Shown: positions 6,815-16,022, numbered from the stretch's first letter. The stretch is DNA of 57,699 nucleotides from an uncultured Bacteroidales bacterium (GCA_946413585.1 CAMKLG010000014.1:1-57699); one strand, 5' to 3'. A program made the numbers and translations. Notes: a model not told the origin generated them from the sequence alone.

Positions 6815-9697
6815 CTACTCCTTTATCCCCTGATAAATCATCTCATGTGCCAACAACCGAATTCTACTCTTTGACAGTTTGTTGGGTTCGGCATCTGGGC
6901 AGACACGGTTGGAGAGGAACACGAAAATCAGCTCTTCCTTTGGGTCGCACCACACAACCGTACCTGTAAAGCCTTGGTGTCCAAATGTTTGTGGGCATGC
7001 AGCGGCGGGAATAATGGAGGAGGTTCCAGAAGCTTTGGGCGTGTGGAAACCCAAACCGCGCACTTCGCAACCATGCATGGAGTGCATTTTGATGAACTCC
7101 TCCACAGTGGCTTCCGTCAAGTAGCGTTGGGCATTATAGACCCCGTCATTTTGCAACATCAAGAAGATAGCGGCGAGTTCCTCCGCCGTGGTGAACAACC
7201 CTGCATTGCCCGCGTTACCGTTCATCAAAGCAGATGTCTGGTCGTGTACATACCCGTGAACCAGCTGCTTACGAAACAGCTTGTCCTGCTCCGTCGGAGC
7301 GATGTCATTCTTGGAAAACCCATGATCCAACGGACAGAACGTGGTATGCGACAACCCCATCGGCTGGTAGAAATTTTCAGCCAAAAACTGCTCTATGGGC
7401 TGCATCGTGACAGTTTCCACCATATCTTTCAACAAGAAGAAGTTCAGGTCGCTATATTCGTATTTCTTCTCTTTCAACTTACAATGCGCAATTTTGTAAC
7501 GAATCGTATCGGGATAATCCTTGCGCAAATAGAGGTTGTCGGCCACTTTCCATGGGTATAGATCCGTTTTTTGGGCACGTAAATAGCGTTCGTTGCCCAT
7601 GATGGACTTGTAGAACGGGATAAACGCCGGCATTCCGGAAGTGTGCGTCAGCAGCTCCTCCAATGTCAGGTTTGCTTTATCGGTACCCGTCAAATAAGGC
7701 AAATATTTTCCAATTCTATCCGTTAACCGAATCTCGTGATTGTCATATAACTTCATGACTGCCAATGTAGTAGCAGCTACTTTTGTCAAAGAAGCAACGT
7801 CATACATCGTATTGGGTGTCACTTTCGCTTGTCCATTATAGTCCAAATTGCCAAAAACTTTGTGATAGACAGGCTGCCCATGGTGCAACGCTATCACCGC
7901 ACAACCTGGATAAATATGATCCGTAACCCCACCCTGAAGGAGTTTGTCGAGTTCCCGAGTAATATCATCAGGTAATGCAGACAGCTGATTATCACTCATT
8001 TGCGGGAGGATACCACTACCTACAGCGTAGAAATCCGTACTCACAGGCAAAGTACCTTCGCAGGCGATCTGTCCAAAACAGGCTTTCATCGCTGCCGCCA
8101 ATGTCGTAGGAGAAAACTGATAAGCACAGATAACGGCTTTATAGTCATTCAACGATTCGAAAGCATTGAGAGCGTATGGATTCCCTAAATGTATGAGAAT
8201 CACAGACTTCTCTTTGGCAAGACGGTTGAGCAAATGCACAGACGACATATCGATGCCATAGCCAGAGCCGCCCAACTGGTTGGAACCACCGAAAGCCACA
8301 ATGATTTGGTTATACGAAGCCAATTTCGACAAAATGGCGGTCTGTTCTTTGGTGGAAACCTTCTTGTTGATGTAATAAAACGGCAGGTGGCACTCACCCG
8401 CAATTTGTTCATACTCGTCTTGGAAATTCTTGCGATCTACGCATAAAAACGCCGTGTTATTTGCAGTTTTGGAAGTCAAAGGCAAAATATTGTTCTCATT
8501 TTTCAACAAAGTGAGGGCTTTTTCCTCCAATTGTCGGTTGAGCCAAATCGCCTCTGAACTGTTCAGCTTCCCCTTGATTGCAGCACAATCAACAGGTTTA
8601 TAGTCCAATAGACCGTGTTTTTGTTTGAATTGAATCACGCGCAAACAACGATCATTAATAAGTTCTTCCGAAATAACACCCTCTTCCACAGCTCTTTTGA
8701 TAGATGCAATCACAGAATCCGTTTCGCCAGGCAGCAGGAGGATATCCACACCTGCCAATAAAGCCCGAATCTCGACATCCCCCTCAAAACGATTCTGGTT
8801 TCGCACGCCTTTCATCTCCATACCATCGGTGATTATCAATCCTTTATACCTCAATTCTTTCTTCAAGAGGTCAGTGACGATGGCATACGACATGGAAGAG
8901 ACTGATTTAGCCGTTGTATCCAATGCAGGAATGTTCAAATGTCCCACCATTACCATATCAGGGCTATCTGCAATAAGCTTGCGAAAAGGATATAACTCCA
9001 TCTCATCCAGCTCAATACGACTCTTTTTGATTGTTGGCAGCCCATAATGGGAATCTGTTTCCGTATCGCCGTGGCCTGGGTAATGCTTGATGGAAGTGAC
9101 GATACCGCCGTCTTGCATTCCGTGCATGTAGAGAATAGCTTTTTGGCTGACTTTATCACGGTCTTCCCCGAAAGAGCGACTGTTAATCACGGGGTTACGG
9201 CTGTTATTGTTAATGTCTATACAGGGTGCAAAGTTAAGGTTGATGCCCACAGCCTTGCATTGTTCGGCAATTTCGCGACCCATTTGGTAAATCAGCGAAT
9301 CGTTGGCTTCCGAAAGAGCGCCGAGAGTCATCTGTCGCGGGAAAGCCACACAACTGTCGAGGCGCATAGCAGGTCCCCACTCGCCATCGATGGATATAAA
9401 CATCGGGATTTTGCTGACTGCCTGTATTCTGTTGGTAAGCAAAGCTTCTTTCGTCGGCGAACCTTTGAAGAAACAAACGCCGCCAGGCTGGATGCGGGAG
9501 ATTTTCTCCACCAACGCCTTATTATAATGTTCATCTTCCGTGGAGCTAACTCGAATAATCAGCAGTTGAGCAATTTTTTCTTCCAGTGTCATCTGTTGCA
9601 GAATAAGAAGACTCCGGTCGAGCCTCTGCACTCCTGACGAGAGAATCATCAGCAACATAACGAAAAATAGAATGTTATATCTAATCAACTTTTTCAT
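6815..9697 (-). CDS. GH3 (NagZ-like) glycosidase fused to a class C beta-lactamase-type serine hydrolase
   Basis: A ~960-residue envelope protein. After a hydrophobic N-terminal segment comes a GH3 catalytic barrel with KHYPGHGDTETDSH (the NagZ-type His general acid/base loop) and ITDGMEMKG (nucleophile Asp), then a GH3 C-terminal domain. The last ~370 residues are a serine hydrolase with S-x-x-K (SLTK), YSD in place of Y-x-N, and GHQGFTGT in place of KTG. Likely role is cleavage of N-acetylglucosaminyl peptidoglycan fragments plus a peptide or ester hydrolase step (inferred). The start at 9697 is chosen over the longer frame at 9754 because a terminator and the -7 box TACTTTTG lie inside that extension. 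Confidence 0.9.
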   Translation of the reverse strand: MKKLIRYNILFFVMLLMILSSGVQRLDRSLLILQQMTLEEKIAQLLIIRVSSTEDEHYNKALVEKISRIQPGGVCFFKGSPTKEALLTNRIQAVSKIPMFISIDGEWGPAMRLDSCVAFPRQMTLGALSEANDSLIYQMGREIAEQCKAVGINLNFAPCIDINNNSRNPVINSRSFGEDRDKVSQKAILYMHGMQDGGIVTSIKHYPGHGDTETDSHYGLPTIKKSRIELDEMELYPFRKLIADSPDMVMVGHLNIPALDTTAKSVSSMSYAIVTDLLKKELRYKGLIITDGMEMKGVRNQNRFEGDVEIRALLAGVDILLLPGETDSVIASIKRAVEEGVISEELINDRCLRVIQFKQKHGLLDYKPVDCAAIKGKLNSSEAIWLNRQLEEKALTLLKNENNILPLTSKTANNTAFLCVDRKNFQDEYEQIAGECHLPFYYINKKVSTKEQTAILSKLASYNQIIVAFGGSNQLGGSGYGIDMSSVHLLNRLAKEKSVILIHLGNPYALNAFESLNDYKAVICAYQFSPTTLAAAMKACFGQIACEGTLPVSTDFYAVGSGILPQMSDNQLSALPDDITRELDKLLQGGVTDHIYPGCAVIALHHGQPVYHKVFGNLDYNGQAKVTPNTMYDVASLTKVAATTLAVMKLYDNHEIRLTDRIGKYLPYLTGTDKANLTLEELLTHTSGMPAFIPFYKSIMGNERYLRAQKTDLYPWKVADNLYLRKDYPDTIRYKIAHCKLKEKKYEYSDLNFFLLKDMVETVTMQPIEQFLAENFYQPMGLSHTTFCPLDHGFSKNDIAPTEQDKLFRKQLVHGYVHDQTSALMNGNAGNAGLFTTAEELAAIFLMLQNDGVYNAQRYLTEATVEEFIKMHSMHGCEVRGLGFHTPKASGTSSIIPAAACPQTFGHQGFTGTVVWCDPKEELIFVFLSNRVCPDAEPNKLSKSRIRLLAHEMIYQGIKE

Positions 9698-9720
9698 ACA
9701 CAGGTAAAAATGGACAGCGG

Positions 9721-9728
9721 CAAAAGTA
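9721..9728 (-). promoter_or_regulatory. -7 box TACTTTTG for the GH3/serine hydrolase gene
   Basis: Matches TAnnTTTG on the minus strand, 24 nt before the ATG at 9697. It directly follows the T run of the upstream operon's terminator. Confidence 0.7.
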
Positions 9729-9729
9729 C

Positions 9730-9764
9730 AAAAAAAAACGGCAATATCCATCAAGATACTGCCG
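9730..9764 (-). terminator. Terminator of the rpsF-rpsR-rplI operon
   Basis: On the minus strand, CGGCAGTATC (9764-9755) pairs with GATATTGCCG (9748-9739), including one G-U, and is followed by a run of nine T. Confidence 0.75.
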
Positions 9765-9791
9765 CTTTCAAATATTCAATAATTATGGGAA

Positions 9792-10250
9792 TTATTCTGC
9801 AGTTTCAGGAACCACGTTGAGCTTGAGTTCCACTTTGAACTCGCGGTGCAAGTTCACTTGAGCGGTATATTGACCCAACTCTTTGATTCTGTCCTCATTG
9901 ATAGAGATTTTGTGACGATCAATGTCGATATCATGTTGAGCTTTGAGAGCTTCAGCAACCATGATATTGTTGACAGAACCGAACAATGTGCCGTTTTCAG
10001 AAGCTTTTGCGGGAATGTTAACCTCGAGGCCTTCGATTTTGCCAGCCAAGAATTCAGCTTCTTTGCGAATTTTTTCAGCTTTGAAAGCACGTTGTTTGAT
10101 AGTTTCCGCTAACATTTTCTTCTTTGCCGGGGTAGCGAGTTCGGCGTAACCCTGCGGAATGAGGTAATTGCGGGCATAACCGTCCTTCACCTTTACGAGA
10201 TCATCGGCATAACCCAGATTTGCTACGTCTTTCTTTAATATGATTTCCAT
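9792..10250 (-). CDS. rplI: Ribosomal protein bL9
   Basis: A 152-residue protein of the 50S subunit. It starts MEIILKKDVANLGYADDLV and continues with VKDGYARNYLIPQGYA, the conserved rRNA-binding N-domain of L9. A long connecting helix and the C-terminal domain (LGQYTAQVNLHREFKVELKL) follow. It is the last gene of the rpsF-rpsR-rplI operon, 14 nt after rpsR. Confidence 0.97.
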   Translation of the reverse strand: MEIILKKDVANLGYADDLVKVKDGYARNYLIPQGYAELATPAKKKMLAETIKQRAFKAEKIRKEAEFLAGKIEGLEVNIPAKASENGTLFGSVNNIMVAEALKAQHDIDIDRHKISINEDRIKELGQYTAQVNLHREFKVELKLNVVPETAE

Positions 10251-10264
10251 GACAATGTTCTTTT

Positions 10265-10537
10265 TTAGTTAGATTTTAAATTATCGGTGACGAACGGCAG
10301 GAGAGCCAGATGGCGAGCGCGCTTCACGGCCTGAGCCACTTTCTTTTGATACTTCAAAGAGGTACCAGTCAGACGGCGAGGCAGAATCTTACCCTGCTCA
10401 TTCACGAATTTTTTCAAAAATTCAGCATCCTTGTAATCAATGTACTTGATGCCGCTCTTTTTGAAACGACAATATTTTTTCTTCTTAATGTCAACTGCTA
10501 CAGGAGCAATATATTTAATATCGTTTTGCTGTGCCAT
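10265..10537 (-). CDS. rpsR: Ribosomal protein bS18
   Basis: A 90-residue 30S protein. [19 protein letters not shown] and the C-terminal [20 protein letters not shown] are the conserved S18 core; [10 protein letters not shown] is near invariant. S18 binds S6 on the platform of the small subunit, and the genes are adjacent here with a 4-nt gap. It lacks a zinc-type CxxC, so it is the C-minus form. Confidence 0.97.
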   Translation of the reverse strand: MAQQNDIKYIAPVAVDIKKKKYCRFKKSGIKYIDYKDAEFLKKFVNEQGKILPRRLTGTSLKYQKKVAQAVKRARHLALLPFVTDNLKSN

Positions 10538-10541
10538 AATC

Positions 10542-10949
10542 TTAAGCTTCTACGGGGTTAGACTCTTCTTTAACTACTTCTTCAGCAACAGGTTGCTGTT
10601 CTGCCTGAGCGGCTTTCTCCTTGCGGTTGTTGCGTCTCTTCTCTGCGAAAGCGATAGCGTATTTGTCCATCGTCACGGTCAAGAAGCGAATGATGCGCTC
10701 GTCGCGGCGGAATTGCAGTTCCAACTCGCCAACCACGTTGCCGTCAGCTTTGAATTCAAATAAATGATAGAATCCGGAGGACTTCTTTTGGATGGGATAC
10801 TCCAGCTTGCGGAGGCCCCAGTTCTCCTGGTGAACGATTTCTGCACCTTGATCGGTGAGAATCTTCTCAAATTTTTGTACCGTTTCCTTCATCTGTTCAT
10901 CAGACAAAACGGGCGTCATAATGAAAACGGTTTCGTAATGATTTGCCAT
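10542..10949 (-). CDS. rpsF: Ribosomal protein bS6
   Basis: A 135-residue 30S protein. [40 protein letters not shown] and [13 protein letters not shown] are the classical S6 ferredoxin-like fold elements. The last ~30 residues form a Glu/Gln/Ala-rich tail ([19 protein letters not shown]) longer than in E. coli before processing. First gene of its operon, with a promoter box at 10992-10999 and a ~40-nt leader. Confidence 0.97.
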   Translation of the reverse strand: MANHYETVFIMTPVLSDEQMKETVQKFEKILTDQGAEIVHQENWGLRKLEYPIQKKSSGFYHLFEFKADGNVVGELELQFRRDERIIRFLTVTMDKYAIAFAEKRRNNRKEKAAQAEQQPVAEEVVKEESNPVEA

Positions 10950-10991
10950 ACTGTTTTTTAATTTGATTTATTATACTAAAATTTTGGGCGG

Positions 10992-10999
10992 CAAAAATA
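10992..10999 (-). promoter_or_regulatory. -7 box TATTTTTG for rpsF-rpsR-rplI
   Basis: TAnnTTTG on the minus strand with a TTG (complement of 11019-11021) 19 nt upstream, the spacing known for Bacteroidota housekeeping promoters. Confidence 0.8.
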
Positions 11000-11090
11000 C
11001 ACTTTTTTTATTATCGCACAACGGGTTGCGAAAATATTTTTTTGCAGTTGTCCTTTGGCTATTTGCCGTGATGAATCATCGTGCCTAAAT

Positions 11091-11111
11091 CTAACAGCCA
11101 AAAGCCAACAT
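11091..11111. repeat. Short heptad array CTAACAG/CCAAAAG/CCAACAT
   Basis: Three words of the same family and order as the array at 1950, in the gap between the rpsF promoter and the tRNA-Arg terminator. Confidence 0.6.
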
Positions 11112-11139
11112 CGGTTAGAACTTGAAGCTTTAGAATGAA

Positions 11140-11173
11140 AAAAGCACCCGATTGCAATAATCGGGTGCTTTTC
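11140..11173. terminator. Strong hairpin terminator after tRNA-Arg(ACG)
   Basis: A 14-bp perfect stem AAAAGCACCCGATT / AATCGGGTGCTTTT with loop GCAAT, flanked by A and T runs. It would terminate the minus-strand tRNA and could act in both directions. Confidence 0.85.
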
Positions 11174-11180
11174 TTCTGAG

Positions 11181-11254
11181 TGACTCCTGCAGGATTCAAA
11201 CCTGCAACCTTTTGATCCGTAGTCAAATGCTCTATTCAGTTGAGCTAAGGGGCC
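11181..11254 (-). tRNA. tRNA-Arg (anticodon ACG)
   Basis: Cloverleaf on the minus strand. Acceptor is GGCCCCT / AGGAGTC, D arm GCTC...GAGC, anticodon stem TTTGA / TCAAA with loop CTACGGA (anticodon ACG, reads CGN after inosine modification), T arm GCAGG / CCTGC with loop TTTGAAT. No encoded CCA. The acceptor has a C4-A69 mismatch and a G2-U71 wobble. Confidence 0.93.
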
Positions 11255-11273
11255 GTTGCTTCAAAAAAGCGTG

Positions 11274-11281
11274 CAAAAATA
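11274..11281 (-). promoter_or_regulatory. -7 box TATTTTTG for tRNA-Arg(ACG)
   Basis: TAnnTTTG on the minus strand, 19 nt before the mature tRNA 5' end. Confidence 0.7.
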
Positions 11282-11351
11282 CACTTTTTTTGATATCACA
11301 GCACCATCGAAAAAAAATTTTTTTCATAAACGGATATATTAAAAAAAAGTG

Positions 11352-11359
11352 TATTTTTG
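11352..11359 (+). promoter_or_regulatory. -7 box TATTTTTG for tRNA-Gln
   Basis: TAnnTTTG followed by GCCGCC, 22 nt before the mature tRNA. No clear -33 TTTG. Confidence 0.7.
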
Positions 11360-11381
11360 CCGCCGAATTGATGATAAAGAA

Positions 11382-11452
11382 TGAGCTATGGTGTAATGGT
11401 AGCACTACAGATTTTGGTTCTGCCTGTGTAGGTTCGAGTCCTGCTAGCTCAA
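11382..11452 (+). tRNA. tRNA-Gln (anticodon TTG)
   Basis: Acceptor TGAGCTA / TAGCTCA pairs fully. The D loop contains AATGGTA, the anticodon loop is TTTTGGT (anticodon TTG), and the T arm is AGGTTCGAGTCCT-like. No encoded CCA. A U1-A72 first pair is typical of glutamine tRNAs. Confidence 0.93.
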
Positions 11453-11457
11453 CAAGA

Positions 11458-11488
11458 AACTCTCACCGATTTGGTGGGAGTTTTTTTT
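11458..11488 (+). terminator. Terminator after tRNA-Gln
   Basis: Stem AACTCTCACC / GGTGGGAGTT (one mismatch) with loop GATTT, followed by eight T. nusA, 52 nt beyond, would need read-through or its own promoter, which I could not place. Confidence 0.8.
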
Positions 11489-11540
11489 GCGAAATTCGTG
11501 CCACATATATAAGGAATAATTTTATACAAATAATAAAAAG

Positions 11541-12785
11541 ATGGAAGAACAAATCAATCTTATCAGCACTTTTGCCGATTTCAAAGAGTCTAAAAGCATC
11601 GACCGCGAAACGCTTATGAACATTTTGAAGGAGGTCTTTGTGAGCGCTCTCACCAAAAAATACGGCCAAGAACCCGAAAGATTCAACGTGATTGTCAACG
11701 TTGACCGCGGCGACTTGGAAATCCAACACTCCTTGGTGGTGGTGGAAGACGGCATGGTGGAAGACCCGGACAGTGAAATCGCTCTGTCTGACGCTATCAA
11801 AATCGAACCCGACTTCGAAGTGGGCGAAGAAGTAATCGAACAAATTCAGCTGTCTGATTTCCAAAGACGCGAGATTCTGGCCCTGCGCCAAAACCTCAGC
11901 AACAAAATCCTCGAACACGAAAAAGATGTCATCTTCCGCAAATACGAACCGCGCCAAGGCGAACTCGTGACAGGTGAGGTGAGCCAAGTGTGGAAAAAGG
12001 AGATTTTGGTGGTTGATGACGACCGCGTGGAGATGGTACTGCCCAAAACCGAACAGATTCCCACCGACTACTACAAAAAAGGCGACAGCATCATCGCTGT
12101 CATCACCTCCGTCGATGTGGTGAACGGTTCGCCGCGCATCCTCCTCTCCCGTACCTCCCCACGCTTCCTCGAATGCCTCATGGAACGCGCCATCCCGGAA
12201 ATCGAAGAAGGCGTCATCATGATCAGAGGCATCGTGCGCGTACCTGGTGAAAGAGCCAAAGTGCTGGTGGAAACCTATGACGACCGCATCGACCCCGTCG
12301 GCGCCTGCGTCGGCGTGAAAGGTAGCCGTATCCATGACACCGTCCGCGAACTGCGCAACGAAAACATCGACATCATCAACTACACCGCCAAGAAAGACCT
12401 CCTTATCGCCCGCGCCCTCAATCCCGCCAAAATTTCTTCCATCGAGCTGGATGAGGAAAACAAAACGGCTAACGTCTATATGAAATCCGACCAAGTCTCA
12501 TTGGCTATCGGTAAAGGCGGTTATAACATCAAACTGGCCAGTAAGTTGTCTGGATATGAAATCGATGTCTTCAGAGATGATATCAAAGAAGAATACGTCA
12601 TCCCGTTGTCTGAATTCAACGATGTTTTCGACCAATGGGTCATCGATACTTTCATCGGCATCGGCTGCGACACCGCTGAAAGCATCCTCCAACTGAGCCG
12701 CGAAGAACTCATCCGCCGTACCGACCTCGAAGAGGAAACCGTAGATGCCATGATCGCCGCTGTGAAGGAAGAACTTGAGAAATAA
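11541..12785 (+). CDS. nusA: Transcription termination/antitermination factor NusA
   Basis: NusA binds RNA polymerase and nascent RNA and modulates pausing, termination and rRNA antitermination. The N-terminal RNAP-binding domain runs to ~residue 125, an S1 domain follows (GELVTGEVSQVWKKEILVVD), then KH1 (VGACVGVKGSRIHDTVREL) and KH2 (VSLAIGKGGYNIKLASKLSGYEID). The 414-residue length means a single short helical C-terminus rather than the duplicated AR repeats of enterobacteria. infB follows, the usual partner, but rimP, normally just upstream, is replaced by tRNA-Gln. Confidence 0.97.
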   Translation: MEEQINLISTFADFKESKSIDRETLMNILKEVFVSALTKKYGQEPERFNVIVNVDRGDLEIQHSLVVVEDGMVEDPDSEIALSDAIKIEPDFEVGEEVIEQIQLSDFQRREILALRQNLSNKILEHEKDVIFRKYEPRQGELVTGEVSQVWKKEILVVDDDRVEMVLPKTEQIPTDYYKKGDSIIAVITSVDVVNGSPRILLSRTSPRFLECLMERAIPEIEEGVIMIRGIVRVPGERAKVLVETYDDRIDPVGACVGVKGSRIHDTVRELRNENIDIINYTAKKDLLIARALNPAKISSIELDEENKTANVYMKSDQVSLAIGKGGYNIKLASKLSGYEIDVFRDDIKEEYVIPLSEFNDVFDQWVIDTFIGIGCDTAESILQLSREELIRRTDLEEETVDAMIAAVKEELEK

Positions 12786-12836
12786 TCGATTCTCCTCATC
12801 ATTAATTAACATATTAACAAACCAAATTCAACCATA

Positions 12837-15716
12837 ATGCCGGAAGAAAAAGCAACAGCGCTGCGAATACCCAAAGCAGCCATAGAATTTAACGTTTCTC
12901 AGGATAGAATCATTGACATCCTGACCAAAAACGGGTTTGAAATCAAGTCCCCGTCCGCAAAAGTGACGGCGGAAATGTATGAATGCCTTCAGAAAGAACT
13001 GGCCAAGGATAAATTGGTGAAGGAGAAATCTGGCCAAATTCAACCTACCAAAAACAAAAAAGAGGAAACTAAAACCACTGCTAAAACTTCTGAAGAAGAG
13101 CAAGTGATCATTCGTACCCCCAATCTCCCTGGAATCAAAGAGGTGGGTAAGATGGATCCTGAAGATCTTAAGCCTAACAAACAGAAAAACAACAAGAAAG
13201 AAGAACCCACTCCCACTCCGCAGCCTGAAAAAGTGGAAGAGACTCCGACGGACACTCCGGCAGACCCTCAAGAGACTCCCTCCACGGATACTCCGGCTGA
13301 AACAACTATTACCCAAGAACCCGTTCAAGAGGAAAAACCCAAACCTGAACATATTGAGACTGTGACACATATCACCGGTCCCAAGCCCATCGGTTATATC
13401 GACCCTGAAGCACTGAAACCGAAGAAAAAAACCTCTTCTAAAGAGAAAAAATCTCAGAAAAAGGAGAAACAACCCGCTAAACCTCAACCTGTTGAAACAA
13501 CACCTGTTGAAACTCCGAAAGAACCGAAAAAAGAAGAAGTTCAACAACCTAAACAACCGGAACCCGAACATATTCAAACCGTGGTGAACCCTATCAAGGG
13601 ACCAACCATCCTCGGTTCTATCGACTTGTCTCTCCTGAAAAGTAACAAGAGCAGCGGTAAAAAAGACGACCATCGCGGCGGAGAAGCACAAGAAAAGAAG
13701 AAAAAGAAAAGAAAACGCGTCGCTAAACCGGTGAAAGCCGCCAATATCCCGAACGGAAAAGAAGAAAAGGATAAGAAACAAAAACAAGAACCCGAAAAAG
13801 TGGAAATTTCTGCGGAGGATATCCACCGCCGTATCAAAGAGACTAAAATGCGTCTCGAAAACAATACGAAAAAGACTTCCACTGCAGCGAAGAGAAGAAA
13901 AGAGAAACGTCAACTTATCCACGAACGCATTGAAGAACAAGAACTTCAAGCTATTGAAGACCAGAAGACCTTGCGCGTGACCGAATTCATCACCGCCAAC
14001 GAATTGGCTACTTTGATGAACGTGGATGTCACCAAAATCATCTCCACCTGCATGAGCATAGGCCTCTTCGTCTCCATCAACCAACGTTTGGATGCCGAAA
14101 ACATCGCCATGTTGGCCGAAGAGTTCGGTTTCAAGGTGGAATTCATCGATGCTGAAGACGACGGCGAAGTCGATGATGCTAATAAAGACAAAGAAGAGGA
14201 TCTGCAACCGCGCAACCCGATTATCACCGTCATGGGTCACGTTGACCATGGTAAAACTTCCCTGTTGGACTACATCCGCAAAACCAACGTCATCGCAGGT
14301 GAGGCGGGCGGTATCACACAGCACATCGGTGCTTATGAAGTGAGCCTCCCTGACGGCCGAAAGATTACCTTCCTCGATACGCCTGGTCACGAAGCATTCA
14401 CCGCTATGCGTGCCCGCGGTGCGAAAATCACTGACTTGTGTATCATCGTGGTGGCAGCTGACGATGCCGTGATGCCCCAGACAGTGGAGGCTATCAACCA
14501 CGCACAAGCCGCTGGTGTCCCGATGGTCTTTGCCATCACCAAAATCGATAAACCTAACGCCAACCCCGACAAAATCCGCGAAGAACTAGCTAACATGAAC
14601 CTCTTGGTGGAAGAATGGGGCGGTAAATACCAATGTCAAGAAATTGACGCTAAACACGGTGTCAATGTCAACGAATTACTCGAAAAGGTGTTGTTGGAAG
14701 CAGAAATGCTTGACTTGAAGGCCAATCCGAACCGTCCTGGCGTGGGCGCGGTCATCGAATCTGCTTTGGATAAAGGCCGTGGCTACGTTGCGAAAGTGCT
14801 GGTACAAAACGGTACACTCAAAGTTGGAGACCCAATCTTAGCTGGTAGCTGCTTCGGCAAGGTAAAAGCTATGTTCAACGAACGTAACCAAGCAGTGAAA
14901 TCCGCCGGTCCGGCACAACCTGTGCTGTTGCTCGGTTTGAACGGCGCTCCGCAGGCTGGTGACACCTTCAAGGTATGCGAATCTGAACAAGAGGCACGCA
15001 GCATCGCTACAAAGCGCGCACGCCTCGCCCGTGAAATGGGTCTGCGCACACAAAAACATGTCACCCTCGAAGAAATTGGCCGCCGTATCGCTATTGGCGA
15101 CTTCAAGGAACTCAATATCATCGTCAAAGGTGATGTCGATGGTTCCGTGGAAGCTTTGGCAGGTGAATTGCTGAAACTCAGCACCGAACAAGTACAGGTC
15201 AACGTCATCCACAAATCAGTGGGCCAGGTGACTGAAACCGATGTGATGCTGGCCACCGCATCCAACGCCCTTATCGTGGCATTCCAAGTGCGCCCGTCCG
15301 CCAACGCCCGTAAAATGGCCGAGGCTGAACAAATCGACATCCGTACCTATTCTATTATATATACCGCTATCAACGAGATTAAGGACGCTATTGCAGGTAT
15401 GCACTCGCCCGAAATCCGCGAAAAGGTGGTCTGCAACATCGAAATCCGCGAAGTGTTCCACATCTCCAAAGTCGGCAATGTGGCTGGCTGTATGGTGTTG
15501 GACGGCAAATTGCAGCGTAGTACCAAGATTCGCCTTATCCGCGACGGTATCGTCATCTACACCGGCAAACTCGGCTCCCTGCGTCGTTTCAAAGACGATG
15601 TCAAAGAGGTGGCCGCTGGCCAAGATTGCGGTCTGAACATCGACGGCTGCAATGATATCAAAGTCGGCGATATCATCGAAGGATACGAGGAATTTGAGGT
15701 GGCGTACGGAAAATAA
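12837..15716 (+). CDS. infB: Translation initiation factor IF-2
   Basis: IF-2 is the GTPase that brings fMet-tRNA to the 30S subunit. Residues 1-50 are an IF2_N domain ([20 protein letters not shown]). A ~300-residue Lys/Pro/Glu-rich linker follows, with three repeats of an HI-x-T-V motif followed by GPK/GPT..IGYID/LGSID. A second IF2_N ([18 protein letters not shown]) precedes the G domain: G1 GHVDHGKTS (~residue 467), DTPGHE, and NKID-equivalent TKID. IF2 C1/C2 domains complete the 959 residues. A 51-nt gap to nusA suggests one operon. Confidence 0.97.
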   Translation: MPEEKATALRIPKAAIEFNVSQDRIIDILTKNGFEIKSPSAKVTAEMYECLQKELAKDKLVKEKSGQIQPTKNKKEETKTTAKTSEEEQVIIRTPNLPGIKEVGKMDPEDLKPNKQKNNKKEEPTPTPQPEKVEETPTDTPADPQETPSTDTPAETTITQEPVQEEKPKPEHIETVTHITGPKPIGYIDPEALKPKKKTSSKEKKSQKKEKQPAKPQPVETTPVETPKEPKKEEVQQPKQPEPEHIQTVVNPIKGPTILGSIDLSLLKSNKSSGKKDDHRGGEAQEKKKKKRKRVAKPVKAANIPNGKEEKDKKQKQEPEKVEISAEDIHRRIKETKMRLENNTKKTSTAAKRRKEKRQLIHERIEEQELQAIEDQKTLRVTEFITANELATLMNVDVTKIISTCMSIGLFVSINQRLDAENIAMLAEEFGFKVEFIDAEDDGEVDDANKDKEEDLQPRNPIITVMGHVDHGKTSLLDYIRKTNVIAGEAGGITQHIGAYEVSLPDGRKITFLDTPGHEAFTAMRARGAKITDLCIIVVAADDAVMPQTVEAINHAQAAGVPMVFAITKIDKPNANPDKIREELANMNLLVEEWGGKYQCQEIDAKHGVNVNELLEKVLLEAEMLDLKANPNRPGVGAVIESALDKGRGYVAKVLVQNGTLKVGDPILAGSCFGKVKAMFNERNQAVKSAGPAQPVLLLGLNGAPQAGDTFKVCESEQEARSIATKRARLAREMGLRTQKHVTLEEIGRRIAIGDFKELNIIVKGDVDGSVEALAGELLKLSTEQVQVNVIHKSVGQVTETDVMLATASNALIVAFQVRPSANARKMAEAEQIDIRTYSIIYTAINEIKDAIAGMHSPEIREKVVCNIEIREVFHISKVGNVAGCMVLDGKLQRSTKIRLIRDGIVIYTGKLGSLRRFKDDVKEVAAGQDCGLNIDGCNDIKVGDIIEGYEEFEVAYGK

Positions 15717-15751
15717 CCGGCGAATTTAACGAATTTATTTATGACAAAATC

Positions 15752-15782
15752 GTAGGGGCGTATGCGATACGCCCCTATTTTT
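15752..15782 (+). terminator. Palindrome TAGGGGCGTAT / ATACGCCCCTA, acts as infB terminator
   Basis: An 11-bp perfect stem with loop GCG followed by TTTTT. The sequence type (TAGGGGCGTA...TACGCCCCTA) resembles REP-like palindromes widespread in Bacteroidota and cyanobacterial genomes, so it may be a repeat copy reused as a terminator. Confidence 0.75.
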
Positions 15783-15783
15783 G

Positions 15784-15822
15784 TAATGAATGACGATGAA
15801 GTCCGATGAATGACGATGAAAA
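15784..15822. repeat. Decamer array TGACGATGAA/GTCCGATGAA
   Basis: Three to four 10-bp words with the core CGATGAA, same family as the arrays at 6751 and 28815. Confidence 0.65.
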
Positions 15823-15961
15823 ACAAACACGTTTTTGTGTCATTAATCCCGATTTTCTGCGAAAAAATTACCCGTTTTTGAAACAAAAAATGGATTGTTT
15901 ATCATAATATATTGAATATCAACAAGAAAAAATTTTTATAAAAATGTTCATCGTATGTGAT

Positions 15962-16001
15962 ACTGTATTACTTTTGCGGTGTCTTAGTTCACTAATACAG
16001 T
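15962..16001. promoter_or_regulatory. Candidate YtrA/GntR operator
   Basis: GTGTCTTAGT-TC-ACTAATACAG (15979-16000) is a palindrome with 8 of 10 paired positions, just downstream of the -7 box. A third half-site, ACTGTATTA (15962-15970), is the exact reverse complement of TAATACAGT (15993-16001) and overlaps the -7 box. Position fits autorepression by the GntR protein encoded at 17878 (inference). Confidence 0.6.
15969..15976 (+). promoter_or_regulatory. -7 box TACTTTTG for the ABC/GntR operon
   Basis: TAnnTTTG, 46 nt upstream of the ATPase start. It overlaps the left outer half-site of the operator described next. Confidence 0.7.
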
Positions 16002-16022
16002 AACAATTAAAATATAAACGGT

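Larger units (their letters stand above)
15717..16022. other. Gene-free gap between infB and the ABC operon
   Basis: Holds the infB terminator / REP-like palindrome (15752-15782), a decamer array (15784-15822), ~140 bp of AT-rich sequence with no further feature I can support, and the ABC-operon promoter and operator (15962-16001). Confidence 0.7.

Noticed and set aside
10950-10991. A structured S6:S18-type leader before rpsF
   Set aside because: The leader is only about 40 nt and AT-rich, and I could not find a convincing conserved hairpin.
11212-11619. A plus-strand frame across tRNA-Arg, tRNA-Gln and the nusA start
   Set aside because: It overlaps two tRNA genes and a terminator and has no coding character.
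11463-12494. A 343-residue minus-strand frame opposite nusA
   Set aside because: Antisense of a clear NusA gene; His/Phe/Asp-rich shadow without domains.
12828-14507. A 559-residue minus-strand frame opposite infB, rich in Phe and Arg
   Set aside because: It is the antisense of the Lys/Glu-rich IF-2 linker (AAA/AAG/GAA read as Phe/Leu). No domain is recognisable and infB is certain.
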